A DNA stretch of 36,673 bases from Streptomyces aurantiacus (lineage in GTDB: Bacteria; Actinomycetota; Actinomycetes; Streptomycetales; Streptomycetaceae): assembly GCF_001418335.1 (NCBI RefSeq), contig NZ_LIPP01000080.1:1-36673 (forward strand), written 5' to 3'. The first letter of the stretch is position 1, and each line of letters starts with the position of its first letter. The notes beneath the pieces are model-generated. The model did no database searches and was not told where the DNA came from. It was given only the letters and a program-made list of their open reading frames with translations. Below, in pieces: positions 16,901-24,852 of the stretch. Position numbers and translations under genes: made by a program.

Positions 16901-19900
16901 CGCAGGCCGCGCAACTCGGCCAGCAGTGTGCCTTGTTCGTCGCGGACGAGGACGTCGCCGCTGAACGACTCGGCCGTCAGCTCGCGGCGCACCGCGTGGC
17001 TGTACAGGGTTCCGGTCAGCGGCGCGTACCGGCGGAACGCGTCGATGGAGCCCAGGACGAACGCGTGCTGGTCGCCGGGCTCGGCCGTGTCGGGCAGGGT
17101 GGCCGCGAGCACCTGTCCGCAGGCGTCGAGGACCGCCGGGTGGACGTGGTGCCGGCCGAGGCCGGGGAGACGGTCGGGGACCGCGATCTCGGCGAGCGCC
17201 TCGTCGCCGCCGCACCACACCTGCCCGATGCCCCGGAAGACGCCGTGCCAGTCGTTGCCGCGGGCCGCGAACCGGCGGTAGAACTCGGCTCCGGTCAGGT
17301 GTACGACGGCGCGTGCGGCGAACTGCCGGGGAGTGTCCTGGCGGGTGTCGGGCGGGCGCGGGCCGGCGGGCGCCCGCCCGATCCGGGCGTGTGCGTGCCG
17401 GATCCATTCGGTGCCGTCGGCGGTGGCGTCGGCGGTGGCGACGTCGAAGGCCCAGTCCCGCCCGGCCGGCCGCAGCGTCACCCGCAGGGACGGCGGGATC
17501 TCGGCGGTGAGGAAGAGCGCCTTCTCGTAGCGGACGTCCTTGACGACGGTGTCGGCGCCGAGGGCCCGGGTGGCGGCAGCGAGTGCCAGTTCCAGGTAGG
17601 CGGTGCCGGGCAGGATGCCCAGCCCCTGCACCTGGTGGTCCAGGAGGTAGGCGTTGCGCTCCAGGTCGACGGTGCCCTCCCAGCGATGTGTGCCGTCGTC
17701 GAGAACACTGTGCGCGCCGAGCAGCGGGTGGCCTCCTGCGGTGTCCTCGACTTCTGCGACTTCTGCGACTTCTGCCGTACGAGAGGCGGTCGTCGCGGGC
17801 GGCGGGCCGGCCGTCCCGGTCGCCGGTCCGACCCAGAAGTCGGCGCGTTGCCAGGGATAGGGGGGCAGGCCCACGTAGGTGGCCGGACCGTCGAACAGGG
17901 CGTCGTACCGCACGGGATAACCGGCCTGGTGGAGCTGGCCGACCGCGGTCAGCAGCGCGGTGCGGTCGTCGGTGTCGCGCTGGAGCGACTGCACCACCTG
18001 GTCGTCGGTGCGCTCCTCGGACAGACACTCCTTCACCGCCCCGCCGAGCACGGGGTGCGGACTGATCTCGACCACGGCCACCGTTTCGGCGCAGGCGGTC
18101 TCGGCGTCGACGGCGGCGAGGAAGCGGACCTCGTCGCGGAGGTTGCGCACCCAGTAGTCGGCGTCCAACTCCCGGCCGGTCAGCGGTTCCCCGGTCACCG
18201 TCGAGCGCAGCGGTATCCGGCCCTCACGGGGCCGGATCGACTCCAGGGCCGCGCGCAGCGCGTCCAGCAGGGGGTCGACCTGGCTGCTGTGCGAGGCCAC
18301 GTCGACCTTGACGACGCGGGTGAAGACGTCCCGTGCGGACAGTTCGCCGAGCACTTTCTCCACCGCCGGGGTGCGGCCCGAGATGATGCTCCGGCGCGGG
18401 CTGTTGCTCACCGCCACGTCGACGTCCGGCACGTCGGCGAGTTCCCGCCGCAGTTCGTCGGCGGGCAGGTCGACCGCGGCCATGGACCCGGCGCCGGCGA
18501 TCTCCTTGAGCAGGGCACTGCGGCGGCAGATCACCGCCGCGCCGTCGGACAGGGTGAGCGCGCCCGCGGTGCAGGCGGCCGCGATCTCGCCCATGCTGTG
18601 TCCGATCACGACGTCGGGGGCGACACCCCACGACCGCCACAGCGCGGCCAGGGAGACCTCGACCGCCCAGAGCAGCGGTTGCACCACGTCGATCGGCCAG
18701 TCCGCCTCGTCGCCGGTGGTCAGGTGCTCGATGACCGACCAGCCGCGCTCGGCGCGGACGTACCGGTCGCACTCCTCGGCGGTCTCCCGGAAGACCGGGG
18801 AGGTACGCAGGAGCCGGCGCCCCATCCCGACCCACTGGGAGCCCTGACCGGGGAACACGAAGACGGTCTTCCACCGTGCGCCGGGCCTGGCGGCGACGAT
18901 CGGCCGCCCCTCGCGCAACTGCCGGACGGCCTGGTCGTGGTCGGTGGCGAGCACGGTCATACGGTGCCGGTGGTGGGTGATACGGGTCAGCGCGCTGAAG
19001 CTGATGTCGCGCAGGGCGTGTCGGCGCCCCTCCCCCTCGGGCCCGAGGTGGTCCGCGTAGGCGGCGGCCAGCTCCCGCAGGGCCGCGGGGGTCCGGGCGG
19101 ACAGGGTGAGCAGGTACGGCTGTGGCTCCTCGTCGGCCGGTGGCGGTACGGCGACGGGCCGGTGTTCGCCGAGGACGACGTGGGCGTTGGTGCCGGAGAT
19201 GCCGAACGAACTGACGGCGGCGTACCGCAGGACTCCGTCCCGGCCCCACTCGTGGGCGGTCTGGGGTATCCGCAGGGCCATGCGGTCCCAGTCCACCGCG
19301 TCGGTCAGCCGGCCGCTGTGCAGCGCGGGCGGGACGACGCCGTGTGCCACGCACAGCGCCGCCCTGATGAGTCCCGCCATACCGGCGGCCGCCTCGGTGT
19401 GGCCGATGTTCGTCTTCACCGAGCCGACCAGCAGCGGGTTCTCGGTGGTGCGGCCCACGCCGGTGCCGTAGACCGCGTCCAGGCCGCGCAGCTCGATCGG
19501 GTCGCCGGTGGGCGTACCGGTGCCGTGTGCCTCCACGAAGCCGACGGCCCGCGGGTCGATGCCGCCGCGGGAGCAGGCCCGGCGCAACACGTCGATCTGC
19601 GCGCTCTGCGACGGAGTCATCAGGTACCCGCTGCTGCGGCCCTCGTTCTCGACGGCCGAGCCGTGGATGACCGCGTGCACGCGGTCGCCGTCCGCCTCGG
19701 CGCGCGCGAGCGTCTTGAGGACGACGACGCCCACTCCGTCGCTGCGCACGAAACCGTCGGCGTCGTACGCGCCGAACTTGCACCGGCCGTCCGCGGAGAG
19801 CATGTCGGCCTGGGAGAACGTGATGCTCTCCTCCGGTGTGAGCACCAGGTTGACGCCCGCGGCCAGGGCGAGGGTCGCCTCCCCGTCGCGCAGTGATGCG

Positions 19901-20475
19901 CACGCTTGGTGCACGGCCACCAGCGAGGACGAGCAGGCGGTGTCGACGGAGGTGCTCGGGCCGCGCAGGTCGAAGAAGAACGACAGGCGGCCGGAGAGAA
20001 CGCTGCGCGACGTGCCGGTGTTGGCGTAGATGTCCAGCGCCCCGGCGGCCCGCAGCAGGTCCCAGTACTCGGCGGTGCGCTGCCCGACGACGACCGCGGT
20101 CGGGCTGCCCGCGAGCTGGTCGAGCCTCAGGCCGGCGTCCCGTACGGCCGCGGCGGCGGTCTGGAGGAGCAGCCGCTGCTGCGGGTCCATGTGGCTCGCC
20201 TCGCGACCGGAGATGCCGAAGTAGTGGGCGTCGAAACCCCGGATGTCGGGCAGGAATCCGCCGCGGCGGCTGACGATCCGCCCGGGAGTCCGCGGGCGGG
20301 CGTCGTGGAACGTGTCGACGGGAAAACGGTCGGCCGGCACGTCGGACGTGGCGTCGGCCTTGTCGAGTTGCATCCTCCAGAACGCCGAGACGTCGCCCGC
20401 GCCGGGGAACTCGCAGGCCATGCCCACGATGGCGATCGGCCGCGGGGTGGCCGGGTCCTGCTGCTGCGCCGTCAT
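13870..20475 (-). CDS. Type I polyketide synthase, KS-AT-DH-ER-KR-ACP
   Basis: A 2201-residue single-module PKS; ATG at 20475 with GGAGGT upstream. KS (~12-435): active Cys181 in DTACSSS, His317 in EAHGTGT, His359 in NIGHTE. AT (~538-840): Ser627 in GHSMGE and a VASH specificity motif at 726-729, leaning to methylmalonyl but not decisive. DH (~915-1195): H947xxxGxxxxP and D1117xxxQ, both intact. A structural KR half (~1205-1420) precedes ER (~1440-1745, IHSATGQVGLAA). KR (~1763-1945): TGGAGGLG is present, but the YAAAN catalytic Tyr is Gly1919 (AGAAAN), so ketoreduction is doubtful. ACP (~2120-2195): Ser2158 in GLDSL. No thioesterase. The domain set resembles MAS-type iterative PKSs. Last gene of the operon, 19 bases after the KASIII gene. 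Predicted to extend a pyrrolyl starter. Confidence 0.93.
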   Translation of the reverse strand: MTAQQQDPATPRPIAIVGMACEFPGAGDVSAFWRMQLDKADATSDVPADRFPVDTFHDARPRTPGRIVSRRGGFLPDIRGFDAHYFGISGREASHMDPQQRLLLQTAAAAVRDAGLRLDQLAGSPTAVVVGQRTAEYWDLLRAAGALDIYANTGTSRSVLSGRLSFFFDLRGPSTSVDTACSSSLVAVHQACASLRDGEATLALAAGVNLVLTPEESITFSQADMLSADGRCKFGAYDADGFVRSDGVGVVVLKTLARAEADGDRVHAVIHGSAVENEGRSSGYLMTPSQSAQIDVLRRACSRGGIDPRAVGFVEAHGTGTPTGDPIELRGLDAVYGTGVGRTTENPLLVGSVKTNIGHTEAAAGMAGLIRAALCVAHGVVPPALHSGRLTDAVDWDRMALRIPQTAHEWGRDGVLRYAAVSSFGISGTNAHVVLGEHRPVAVPPPADEEPQPYLLTLSARTPAALRELAAAYADHLGPEGEGRRHALRDISFSALTRITHHRHRMTVLATDHDQAVRQLREGRPIVAARPGARWKTVFVFPGQGSQWVGMGRRLLRTSPVFRETAEECDRYVRAERGWSVIEHLTTGDEADWPIDVVQPLLWAVEVSLAALWRSWGVAPDVVIGHSMGEIAAACTAGALTLSDGAAVICRRSALLKEIAGAGSMAAVDLPADELRRELADVPDVDVAVSNSPRRSIISGRTPAVEKVLGELSARDVFTRVVKVDVASHSSQVDPLLDALRAALESIRPREGRIPLRSTVTGEPLTGRELDADYWVRNLRDEVRFLAAVDAETACAETVAVVEISPHPVLGGAVKECLSEERTDDQVVQSLQRDTDDRTALLTAVGQLHQAGYPVRYDALFDGPATYVGLPPYPWQRADFWVGPATGTAGPPPATTASRTAEVAEVAEVEDTAGGHPLLGAHSVLDDGTHRWEGTVDLERNAYLLDHQVQGLGILPGTAYLELALAAATRALGADTVVKDVRYEKALFLTAEIPPSLRVTLRPAGRDWAFDVATADATADGTEWIRHAHARIGRAPAGPRPPDTRQDTPRQFAARAVVHLTGAEFYRRFAARGNDWHGVFRGIGQVWCGGDEALAEIAVPDRLPGLGRHHVHPAVLDACGQVLAATLPDTAEPGDQHAFVLGSIDAFRRYAPLTGTLYSHAVRRELTAESFSGDVLVRDEQGTLLAELRGLRIRRLVRGEEPADPADWLYRPKWTPAVELGASPRRDDGVWLVFEDEDFGPRLAPAHGARIAVRPGERYGRDGDGTYRINPSRPDDYARLLYEVGRDHPQGVAAVVHLWSLRATRPAETPVPLGLGSALLLAQALSAARRDGPAPHLVLVTRGAETVAGTDGAPDPEQYTVWGFGRTAASELSVVRHTLVDLDPAHGIEQAQALAREIAVADGTEDQIALRAGARYVLRLRRTSPASGADDVTEALPARDGRAVPLSGTAAARPPAADEVEIAAAYGGVGFRDVLRATGTHPGPDDDDRLGQETSGVVTATGSGVRGLAVGDRVVAVTRPGLATRVLADRRLTHRLPDGLSLAEAATVPISYLTAWYGLMELAALREGDKVLIHSATGQVGLAALQVARWRGAEIHATAGSEKRRALLRAMGVTRVADSRTDFAGPLLAETRGTGMDVILNSLTGTAVDQNLDMLAPHGRYVELADSPPTDTGGLPRNGSCHRLDIAALCREHPERAGALLGRVLRLIAAGELAPLPAEVYPLDAVGSAFDDISGARHIGKVLIDLRTAPTPPPVPAPTRMRPDATYLVTGGAGGLGSELARWLVARGAGHLLLTGRTLPGRAAAPAGDDITALLAELRGQGAAVQYAPVDASDERSMRRLVEYRRAAGHPPVRGVFHTAGVFLYKPIGDTTLRDLEAVLRPKLEGARVLDRLFADDLDHFVLFSSGNALLASPHVAAGAAANAGLDAIARGRRSRGRRALAVNWGFWTDRGMAAEAGTALGRNLIPKGMTGFTSAAGLAVLDHLLATEAGDTVVMPVDWGRWRSTYPVAAASPFLRDVVDEASARRVTTVPPPAPSRTACVRPERTVRQAAPADPVPRPGSRPPRPQAWPASGSPGGAASESSSGTGSAFATVSGTVTTRAGVETGRQTDDTDRSATAAEPVADRAVLFRAGIAAILRVDIDHLDPDLDLTSQGLDSLMAAQLRQEVQRSHGVLLPVGKILSRATLRELTAQLLADAPQQ
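17751..17776. repeat. 9-base microrepeat in the AT-DH linker
   Basis: CTTCTGCGA occurs twice followed by a partial third copy (CTTCTGCC), encoding repeated Ala-Glu-Val units at PKS residues ~901-909. It lies in an interdomain linker, so changes in unit number would be tolerated. Confidence 0.7.
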
Positions 20476-20494
20476 GCGGCACCTCCGGTCGGCA

Positions 20495-21547
20495 TCATCG
20501 ATCCTCGGTCCAGGTCGGCGGTGCGCAGATGGTGAGAACCACGGACACGGTCGACCACCCGGGGGCGCCGCCGAAGAGCAGGACGTGGTCGCCCTCGTCG
20601 AGTTGCCCGGTGCGCAGCAGATGGTCGAGGGCGATGAACTGGTCGCTGGACGAGGCGTGTCCGATGCCGCAGCCGAACTCCCACTGCGAACGGGAGACGT
20701 CCAGGCCCAGCGGGTCCATGGCGCAGGCGCGGGTGGTCGCCTCGTCGCCGTTCGGCACCAGGACCCAGCGCAGGTCGGAGCCTTGGAGACCGGCCTCGCC
20801 CAGGGCCGCGAGCACCGTCTCGGAGCAGGCTTTCGCGATGCCGTCGGCGACACTCGTGCCGCCGGCTTCCCGCACCCGCTCGTTGAACTGCTCGGCGCGT
20901 GCCACGGTGTCGATCCGCCGGCCCGCGGACCCGGTGGGGGGAAACAGCGGCTCGTCGCCGCGCGCCATCGCCTCGAACTCCGGGTAGACGCGGGAGACGA
21001 CCGCCTCGACACGGGCGAACCCGGCGGTCGGGCTGAGCACGACGGAGCTGGCCGCGTCGGCGGCGATCACCCCCATCGGTCCGCTGTCCCAGCGGTTGAG
21101 CAGGGGCGAGTTGAAGTTGTCCGCCGTGGTCAGCAGGATGTCCGGCCTGCCGTCGGGCCGGCACGACATCAGGCCGGCGGCCAGCTCGACGCCGGTGAGC
21201 ATGCTGTTGCAGCCGTTGCGGATCTCCGTGCCCGAGGCTCCCGTGATCCCCAGCTCCCGCATGATGTACGCCGACGGCGACCACATCTCGGGCCCCTGGT
21301 AGAACGTCGAGCCGTGCAGCACCGTACCGATGGCGGCGGCCCCTCCCGGGGAGCGGCTCAGCGCGGTCCGGGCGGCCCGCACGGCCATGTTGGGCGGTGA
21401 CTCGGGCCCGGCGACCAGCACGCCGCGCAGTTTGCTCTCGGCGAAGACCGTGGCGTCGTACAGGCCCGCGGCGACCGCCTCGGCGGCCGGGTAGGGAGCC
21501 GGCAGCCAGCAGCCGAGGCCGGCGAGGAACATGTTCGGCAGCTTCAT
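20495..21547 (-). CDS. KASIII-like acyltransferase / priming ketosynthase (copy 1)
   Basis: A 350-residue thiolase-fold protein. The nucleophile Cys113 sits in RNGCNSML. The FabH His motif (HQAN) reads PNGDEA at ~265-270, and where FabH has the catalytic Asn in GNTSAAS this protein has GHASSSDQ (His297, Asp302). This Cys-His-Asp layout matches, as I recall it, the KASIII-like acyltransferases DpsC, CerJ and ChlB3 rather than FabH. It most likely transfers an acyl group between carrier proteins, or onto or off the PKS. It lies directly upstream of the PKS gene (19-base gap) and 175 bases after the HAD gene. A paralogue heads the operon. ATG at 21547; upstream ribosome site weak. Confidence 0.85.
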   Translation of the reverse strand: MKLPNMFLAGLGCWLPAPYPAAEAVAAGLYDATVFAESKLRGVLVAGPESPPNMAVRAARTALSRSPGGAAAIGTVLHGSTFYQGPEMWSPSAYIMRELGITGASGTEIRNGCNSMLTGVELAAGLMSCRPDGRPDILLTTADNFNSPLLNRWDSGPMGVIAADAASSVVLSPTAGFARVEAVVSRVYPEFEAMARGDEPLFPPTGSAGRRIDTVARAEQFNERVREAGGTSVADGIAKACSETVLAALGEAGLQGSDLRWVLVPNGDEATTRACAMDPLGLDVSRSQWEFGCGIGHASSSDQFIALDHLLRTGQLDEGDHVLLFGGAPGWSTVSVVLTICAPPTWTEDR

Positions 21548-21722
21548 GCCGGAGTCCGGGAACTCGTGGGTGGATCACCTTGGCGGGCGGCTCTGGTCAC
21601 GTCGATGCACCACTTTCTGCAAAACGGGTCGGAGGAACGAGTCGAAGGGAGGCGGCCGTTCGCCGCGTCCCGGTGTCCGGCGGGCGTCACAACGCCGAGC
21701 CCTTCAGGTCGGTGAGCGTTGG

Positions 21723-22469
21723 TCAGGGTGCGCTGGTGCCGGTTGCGCGACGAGTCCCCGGGGCCTGCTTGGTCCCCGCCTGCACCAGGTGCGCGAGCCG
21801 TCGCACGGTCAGTTCGGACAGGTCCCGGACGGCGAGGTCCACCGGTTCCCCGGTCCGCACGACCGACACGGTGACGCACCCCGCCGCCCGCCCGGACCGG
21901 AGCCCGGTCGCCGAGTCCTCGACGATCACACAGTTGCCCGGCGCGACGCCGAGCCGGGCGGCGGCCGTACGGTACGCCTCGGGGTCCGGCTTCGGACGTC
22001 TCACCTCGTCACCCGCCAGGGTCACGGCGAACGCGTCCGCGCCGAGCGAGGGCAGTACGGCGTCCACCATCGCCCGGTACGAGGACGAGACCAGCGCGCA
22101 CGGAACGTGTGCCCCGCGCAGCGCCCGGAGCAGGCCGACGGCGCCGGGCAGCGGAGCGACCCCGCGCCGCAGCCGGTCGAGCATGCGAGCACTGACCCGC
22201 TCGTACAGCTCCCGCGTGGTCATCGGCGTGCGCGCGAGGCTGCTCAACCGGGCCAGGTTCTCGGCGACGTCGCGCCCCCGCAGTTCCTCCGGGCGGATCG
22301 CCTCGGCCGGCACACCCGCCGCGCCGAGCACCACCGACAGGGCTTCGTGCAGAAGGGGTTCGGTGTCGACGAGGGTTCCGTCCATGTCGAACAGGACGGC
22401 CCAGCGCGCGGTCAGAACAGTGCCCGGGAGCTGAGGGACACCTTCATCCTGCCCAGCAGCGGGTGCCAC
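21723..22469 (-). CDS. HAD-superfamily phosphatase (beta-phosphoglucomutase-like)
   Basis: Motif I is FDMDGTLVD (nucleophile Asp28, acid Asp30), motif II Ser lies in ALVSSSYR, motif III Lys in RPKPDPEAY, and the acidic motif IV in VIVEDSATG. All four are intact, so a functional Mg-dependent phosphatase or mutase is expected. The only standard start is GTG at 22469, which overlaps the halogenase gene by 58 bases; the next usable codon would be a CTG at the halogenase stop. The strong overlap implies co-translation. Its role is unclear: HAD phosphatases in such operons may remove a phosphate from an intermediate or be housekeeping. Cytoplasmic. Confidence 0.85.
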   Translation of the reverse strand: MAPAAGQDEGVPQLPGTVLTARWAVLFDMDGTLVDTEPLLHEALSVVLGAAGVPAEAIRPEELRGRDVAENLARLSSLARTPMTTRELYERVSARMLDRLRRGVAPLPGAVGLLRALRGAHVPCALVSSSYRAMVDAVLPSLGADAFAVTLAGDEVRRPKPDPEAYRTAAARLGVAPGNCVIVEDSATGLRSGRAAGCVTVSVVRTGEPVDLAVRDLSELTVRRLAHLVQAGTKQAPGTRRATGTSAP

Positions 22470-23767
22470 AGGTGGCTGGGGTCCGCTTCCACGGCGTCGA
22501 CGAATTCGCGCATCGCCGTCAGCGCGGCCGGCTCCTGCTCGTCGTAGACGTCGCCCTGCAGCAGCTTCAGGACGTCGGTCCGGTACCGGGGGTCCTGGAC
22601 GAAGGCGGTGAACAAAATATTGAGGCGGTAGTAGAGGGAGATGAACTCGTACCAGCTGGACACGCCGCGCCGCAACTTTCTCACGTAGTTCTCGAACCGG
22701 GCGGCCTTGAAGTCACCGGCCTGCGCGGCGGCGATGATGTCGGCGCAGGCCAGCCGGGCGCTGTTCATGGCGACACTGACACCGCTGGAGAAGATGGGGT
22801 CGACGAACCGGGCGGCGTCGCCGATCATCACCATCGAGTCGTCGCACACCTTGCGCATGCCGTAGCTGTAGTCGCCCTCCGCCTTGAACGGGCGGACCCG
22901 CTCGGCCTTCCTGAGCGCGTCGCGCAGCAGGGGCCGGCTGGCGACCGAGTCCCAGAAGAAGCCTTCGAGGTCACCCGCGCTCTCCTTGAACCGCGCCTTC
23001 TGGGTGACGACCCCGACCGAGGTGATCGTGTCGGTGATGGGGATCTGCCACACCCAGGTGTCGGCGAGCGGCAGGAAGTGGATGAAGATGTACTCGGCCT
23101 GTTTCTCGTCGTTCGCCAGGGCCTCCCGGTCCAGTCCTTCGAACCAGCTGTGCACGGCGTACTGGTTGAACACCGGGTCGGGCACCTTGACCTTGAGCTG
23201 CCGTCCCAGGACGGTGCCGCGTCCGCTGGCGTCGACGACCATCCGTACCGCCACCTCCGCGGTCGAACCGCCCATGCCGACCCGCAGCAAAGGACGGTCG
23301 GTGTCGGCTAAGTCCACGCCTCGCACCCGCACTCCGGAGTACACCTTCGTTCCCAGGCTCTCCGCGTGTTTCAACAGGATGTGGTCGAACCGGCCGCGGT
23401 CGACGTGGAAGGTGTGATCGCGGTCCACGCCGAGCTGATCGCGCTCGTTGAACAGCACGTCGGCGGCGCCGAGGCCGTGGTCGTGCACCTGGAAGCCGAG
23501 CGGGTCCACCTCGTCCGCGTTGGCCGACGTCCACGCGGCGCCGTACTTGCGCGGGAAGCCCGCCGCCTCGATCTTCTCCATGGCGCCGATCTCCAGCAGC
23601 ACCGGTGTGGTCGCCGGCACCAGGGACTCGCCCACGTGCTCCCGTGGGAAGAACTCACTCTCGAACACCGCGACCGACAGACCGGCCTTGGCCAGGTAGG
23701 ACGCGGCGGTGGAGCCGGCCGGACCACCGCCGATGATGCCGATGTCGTAGTCGTAGTCGTACGTCAT
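22412..23767 (-). CDS. FAD-dependent halogenase (pyrrolyl-PCP halogenase type)
   Basis: A 451-residue flavoprotein. FAD-binding GGGPAG is at 13-18, the presumed chloramine Lys74 lies in FPRKYGAAW, the halogenase signature WVWQIP is at 238-243 and FVDPIFSSG at 321-329. This combination and length fit PltA/Mpy10/HrmQ-type enzymes that chlorinate pyrrolyl-S-PCP. ATG at 23767 follows AGGAGA. It sits just after the PCP gene (37-base gap), consistent with acting on the carrier-bound pyrrole. Codon 153 is TTA (23309-23311), a bldA-dependent codon. No flavin reductase is encoded nearby, so FADH2 must come from elsewhere. Number and position of chlorines cannot be predicted. A non-halogenating monooxygenase is the less likely alternative. 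Confidence 0.88.
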   Translation of the reverse strand: MTYDYDYDIGIIGGGPAGSTAASYLAKAGLSVAVFESEFFPREHVGESLVPATTPVLLEIGAMEKIEAAGFPRKYGAAWTSANADEVDPLGFQVHDHGLGAADVLFNERDQLGVDRDHTFHVDRGRFDHILLKHAESLGTKVYSGVRVRGVDLADTDRPLLRVGMGGSTAEVAVRMVVDASGRGTVLGRQLKVKVPDPVFNQYAVHSWFEGLDREALANDEKQAEYIFIHFLPLADTWVWQIPITDTITSVGVVTQKARFKESAGDLEGFFWDSVASRPLLRDALRKAERVRPFKAEGDYSYGMRKVCDDSMVMIGDAARFVDPIFSSGVSVAMNSARLACADIIAAAQAGDFKAARFENYVRKLRRGVSSWYEFISLYYRLNILFTAFVQDPRYRTDVLKLLQGDVYDEQEPAALTAMREFVDAVEADPSHLWHPLLGRMKVSLSSRALF

Positions 23768-23804
23768 CTGTTCTCCTGTCAGAGCAAGGCGCCGAAGGGC
23801 GGCG

Positions 23805-24083
23805 TCAGAGGGAGGCGGTCGGTGAGCGCAGGAGCAGGATCAGGTCGGTGATCGTGTCCAGCGTGCGGAAGTGCTCCCCGGTCATGTGCACGGGCGGGAC
23901 GCGCACGCCGTGCGCGGTGCGGATGTGCGCCAGCAGGCGTGCGGTGCGCACGGAGTCCAGCACCCCCATCTCCAGCAGCGGGGCGTCGGCGGTGATCTGT
24001 TCTGGTGGCACACCCGTCGCCAGCTCCTCACGCACATGGCGCAGCAGCTGGTCGAGGAGTGTCGCGCGGTCGAGGTCGGTCAT
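23805..24083 (-). CDS. Free-standing peptidyl carrier protein (PltL/CloN5-like)
   Basis: A 92-residue carrier protein with the phosphopantetheine Ser44 in LLEMGVLDSV, then helix III and a GEHFRTLDTITDLILLL end typical of the discrete PCPs that carry prolyl/pyrrolyl groups. It should be loaded with L-proline by the adenylation enzyme (24849-26291), oxidised by the dehydrogenase (26288-27418) and then presented to the halogenase. The PPTase is not encoded here. ATG at 24083, 25 bases after the methyltransferase stop. Confidence 0.9.
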   Translation of the reverse strand: MTDLDRATLLDQLLRHVREELATGVPPEQITADAPLLEMGVLDSVRTARLLAHIRTAHGVRVPPVHMTGEHFRTLDTITDLILLLRSPTASL

Positions 24084-24108
24084 GGTCCCTCCGGGTGTCG
24101 CGGCCGGC

Positions 24109-24852
24109 TCAGGTGCGGGTCACATCCGTTCCGACGCACGCGTCCGACGCACACGCCACGAGATATCGCGTCGGCAGTTCGAGCGGGTGCCCGCCGGATG
24201 TGTGTTCCGTGGTGTGCAGGGCGATGTCGCCGTCGGCGACGACGTCATATCCGTTTCCTTCGAACAGCAGTCGCAGCCGTCCGTCGTGCGCGGGGGCGAT
24301 GCGGGCGCCGAAGTCGAAATGGGCCGCCAGACCGGCTGTCTTGGGCAGTTGTTCGCCGCCGGCGAGCAGTTCGGCGATGTACCAGCCGGTGCGCTCGGTC
24401 AGCTCCTGGGTGAACAGCACTCCCGCCCCGCCGAGCAGGAGCCTGATGTTCCTCAGCATTCTCGTGCGGTCGTCCGGGGCGAGCTGGTGCAGGACGCCGC
24501 GCATGTAGACGTTGACGTCACCGAACTCCGCACGCAGAGCCGTCACGGTGTCCTCGTCGAGCAGGTCGGCGCGGCGGTACGTGACGTTGGGGGCCCCGTG
24601 CGACGCGGCGGCCAGTTCCACCGCGGCCTCGGCGATGTCCACTCCGACGACCTGCGGAAAGTGCCGCGCCAGCCACTGTGTCTGCCGTCCGCTGCCGCAC
24701 CCGACGTCGACCAGGGGCAGCGACAGGTCTGCGTGGTCCCGCAACAGCGGCAGGTGCCGCGCCGCGGTGAGCCGGGGCGCGGAGTCCCAGAGCGCGGCTC
24801 CGGGCTCGGCGGGCAGGCTCGACCAGAAGGCGTCCCAGGCCGCGCCTGTCAT
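24109..24852 (-). CDS. SAM-dependent class I methyltransferase
   Basis: A 247-residue Rossmann methyltransferase; SAM-binding motif I VDVGCGSG is at 48-55, with an acidic VVGVDI loop and an RADLLDED stretch after it. The ATG overlaps the TGA of the adenylation gene (ATGA at 24849-24852), so the two are translationally coupled. The target may be a pyrrole N or O, or a polyketide carbon or hydroxyl; nothing in the sequence decides. No signal peptide or TM segment. Confidence 0.85.
   Translation of the reverse strand: MTGAAWDAFWSSLPAEPGAALWDSAPRLTAARHLPLLRDHADLSLPLVDVGCGSGRQTQWLARHFPQVVGVDIAEAAVELAAASHGAPNVTYRRADLLDEDTVTALRAEFGDVNVYMRGVLHQLAPDDRTRMLRNIRLLLGGAGVLFTQELTERTGWYIAELLAGGEQLPKTAGLAAHFDFGARIAPAHDGRLRLLFEGNGYDVVADGDIALHTTEHTSGGHPLELPTRYLVACASDACVGTDVTRT

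Noticed and set aside
16318..19896. Plus-strand 1192-codon open frame antisense to the PKS
   Set aside because: It is a GC-frame shadow: the minus strand carries a full set of PKS active sites, while this frame is a Gly/Arg/Val-rich sequence with no recognisable domain.
18224..20482. Other long minus-strand frames inside the PKS and operon genes
   Set aside because: They are frame shadows with Arg/Pro/Gly-rich composition and no motif, caused by high GC.
20476..21012. N-terminal extension of the PKS
   Set aside because: It overlaps the KASIII gene out of frame. The ATG at 20475 has a good GGAGGT site and leads straight into the KS domain.
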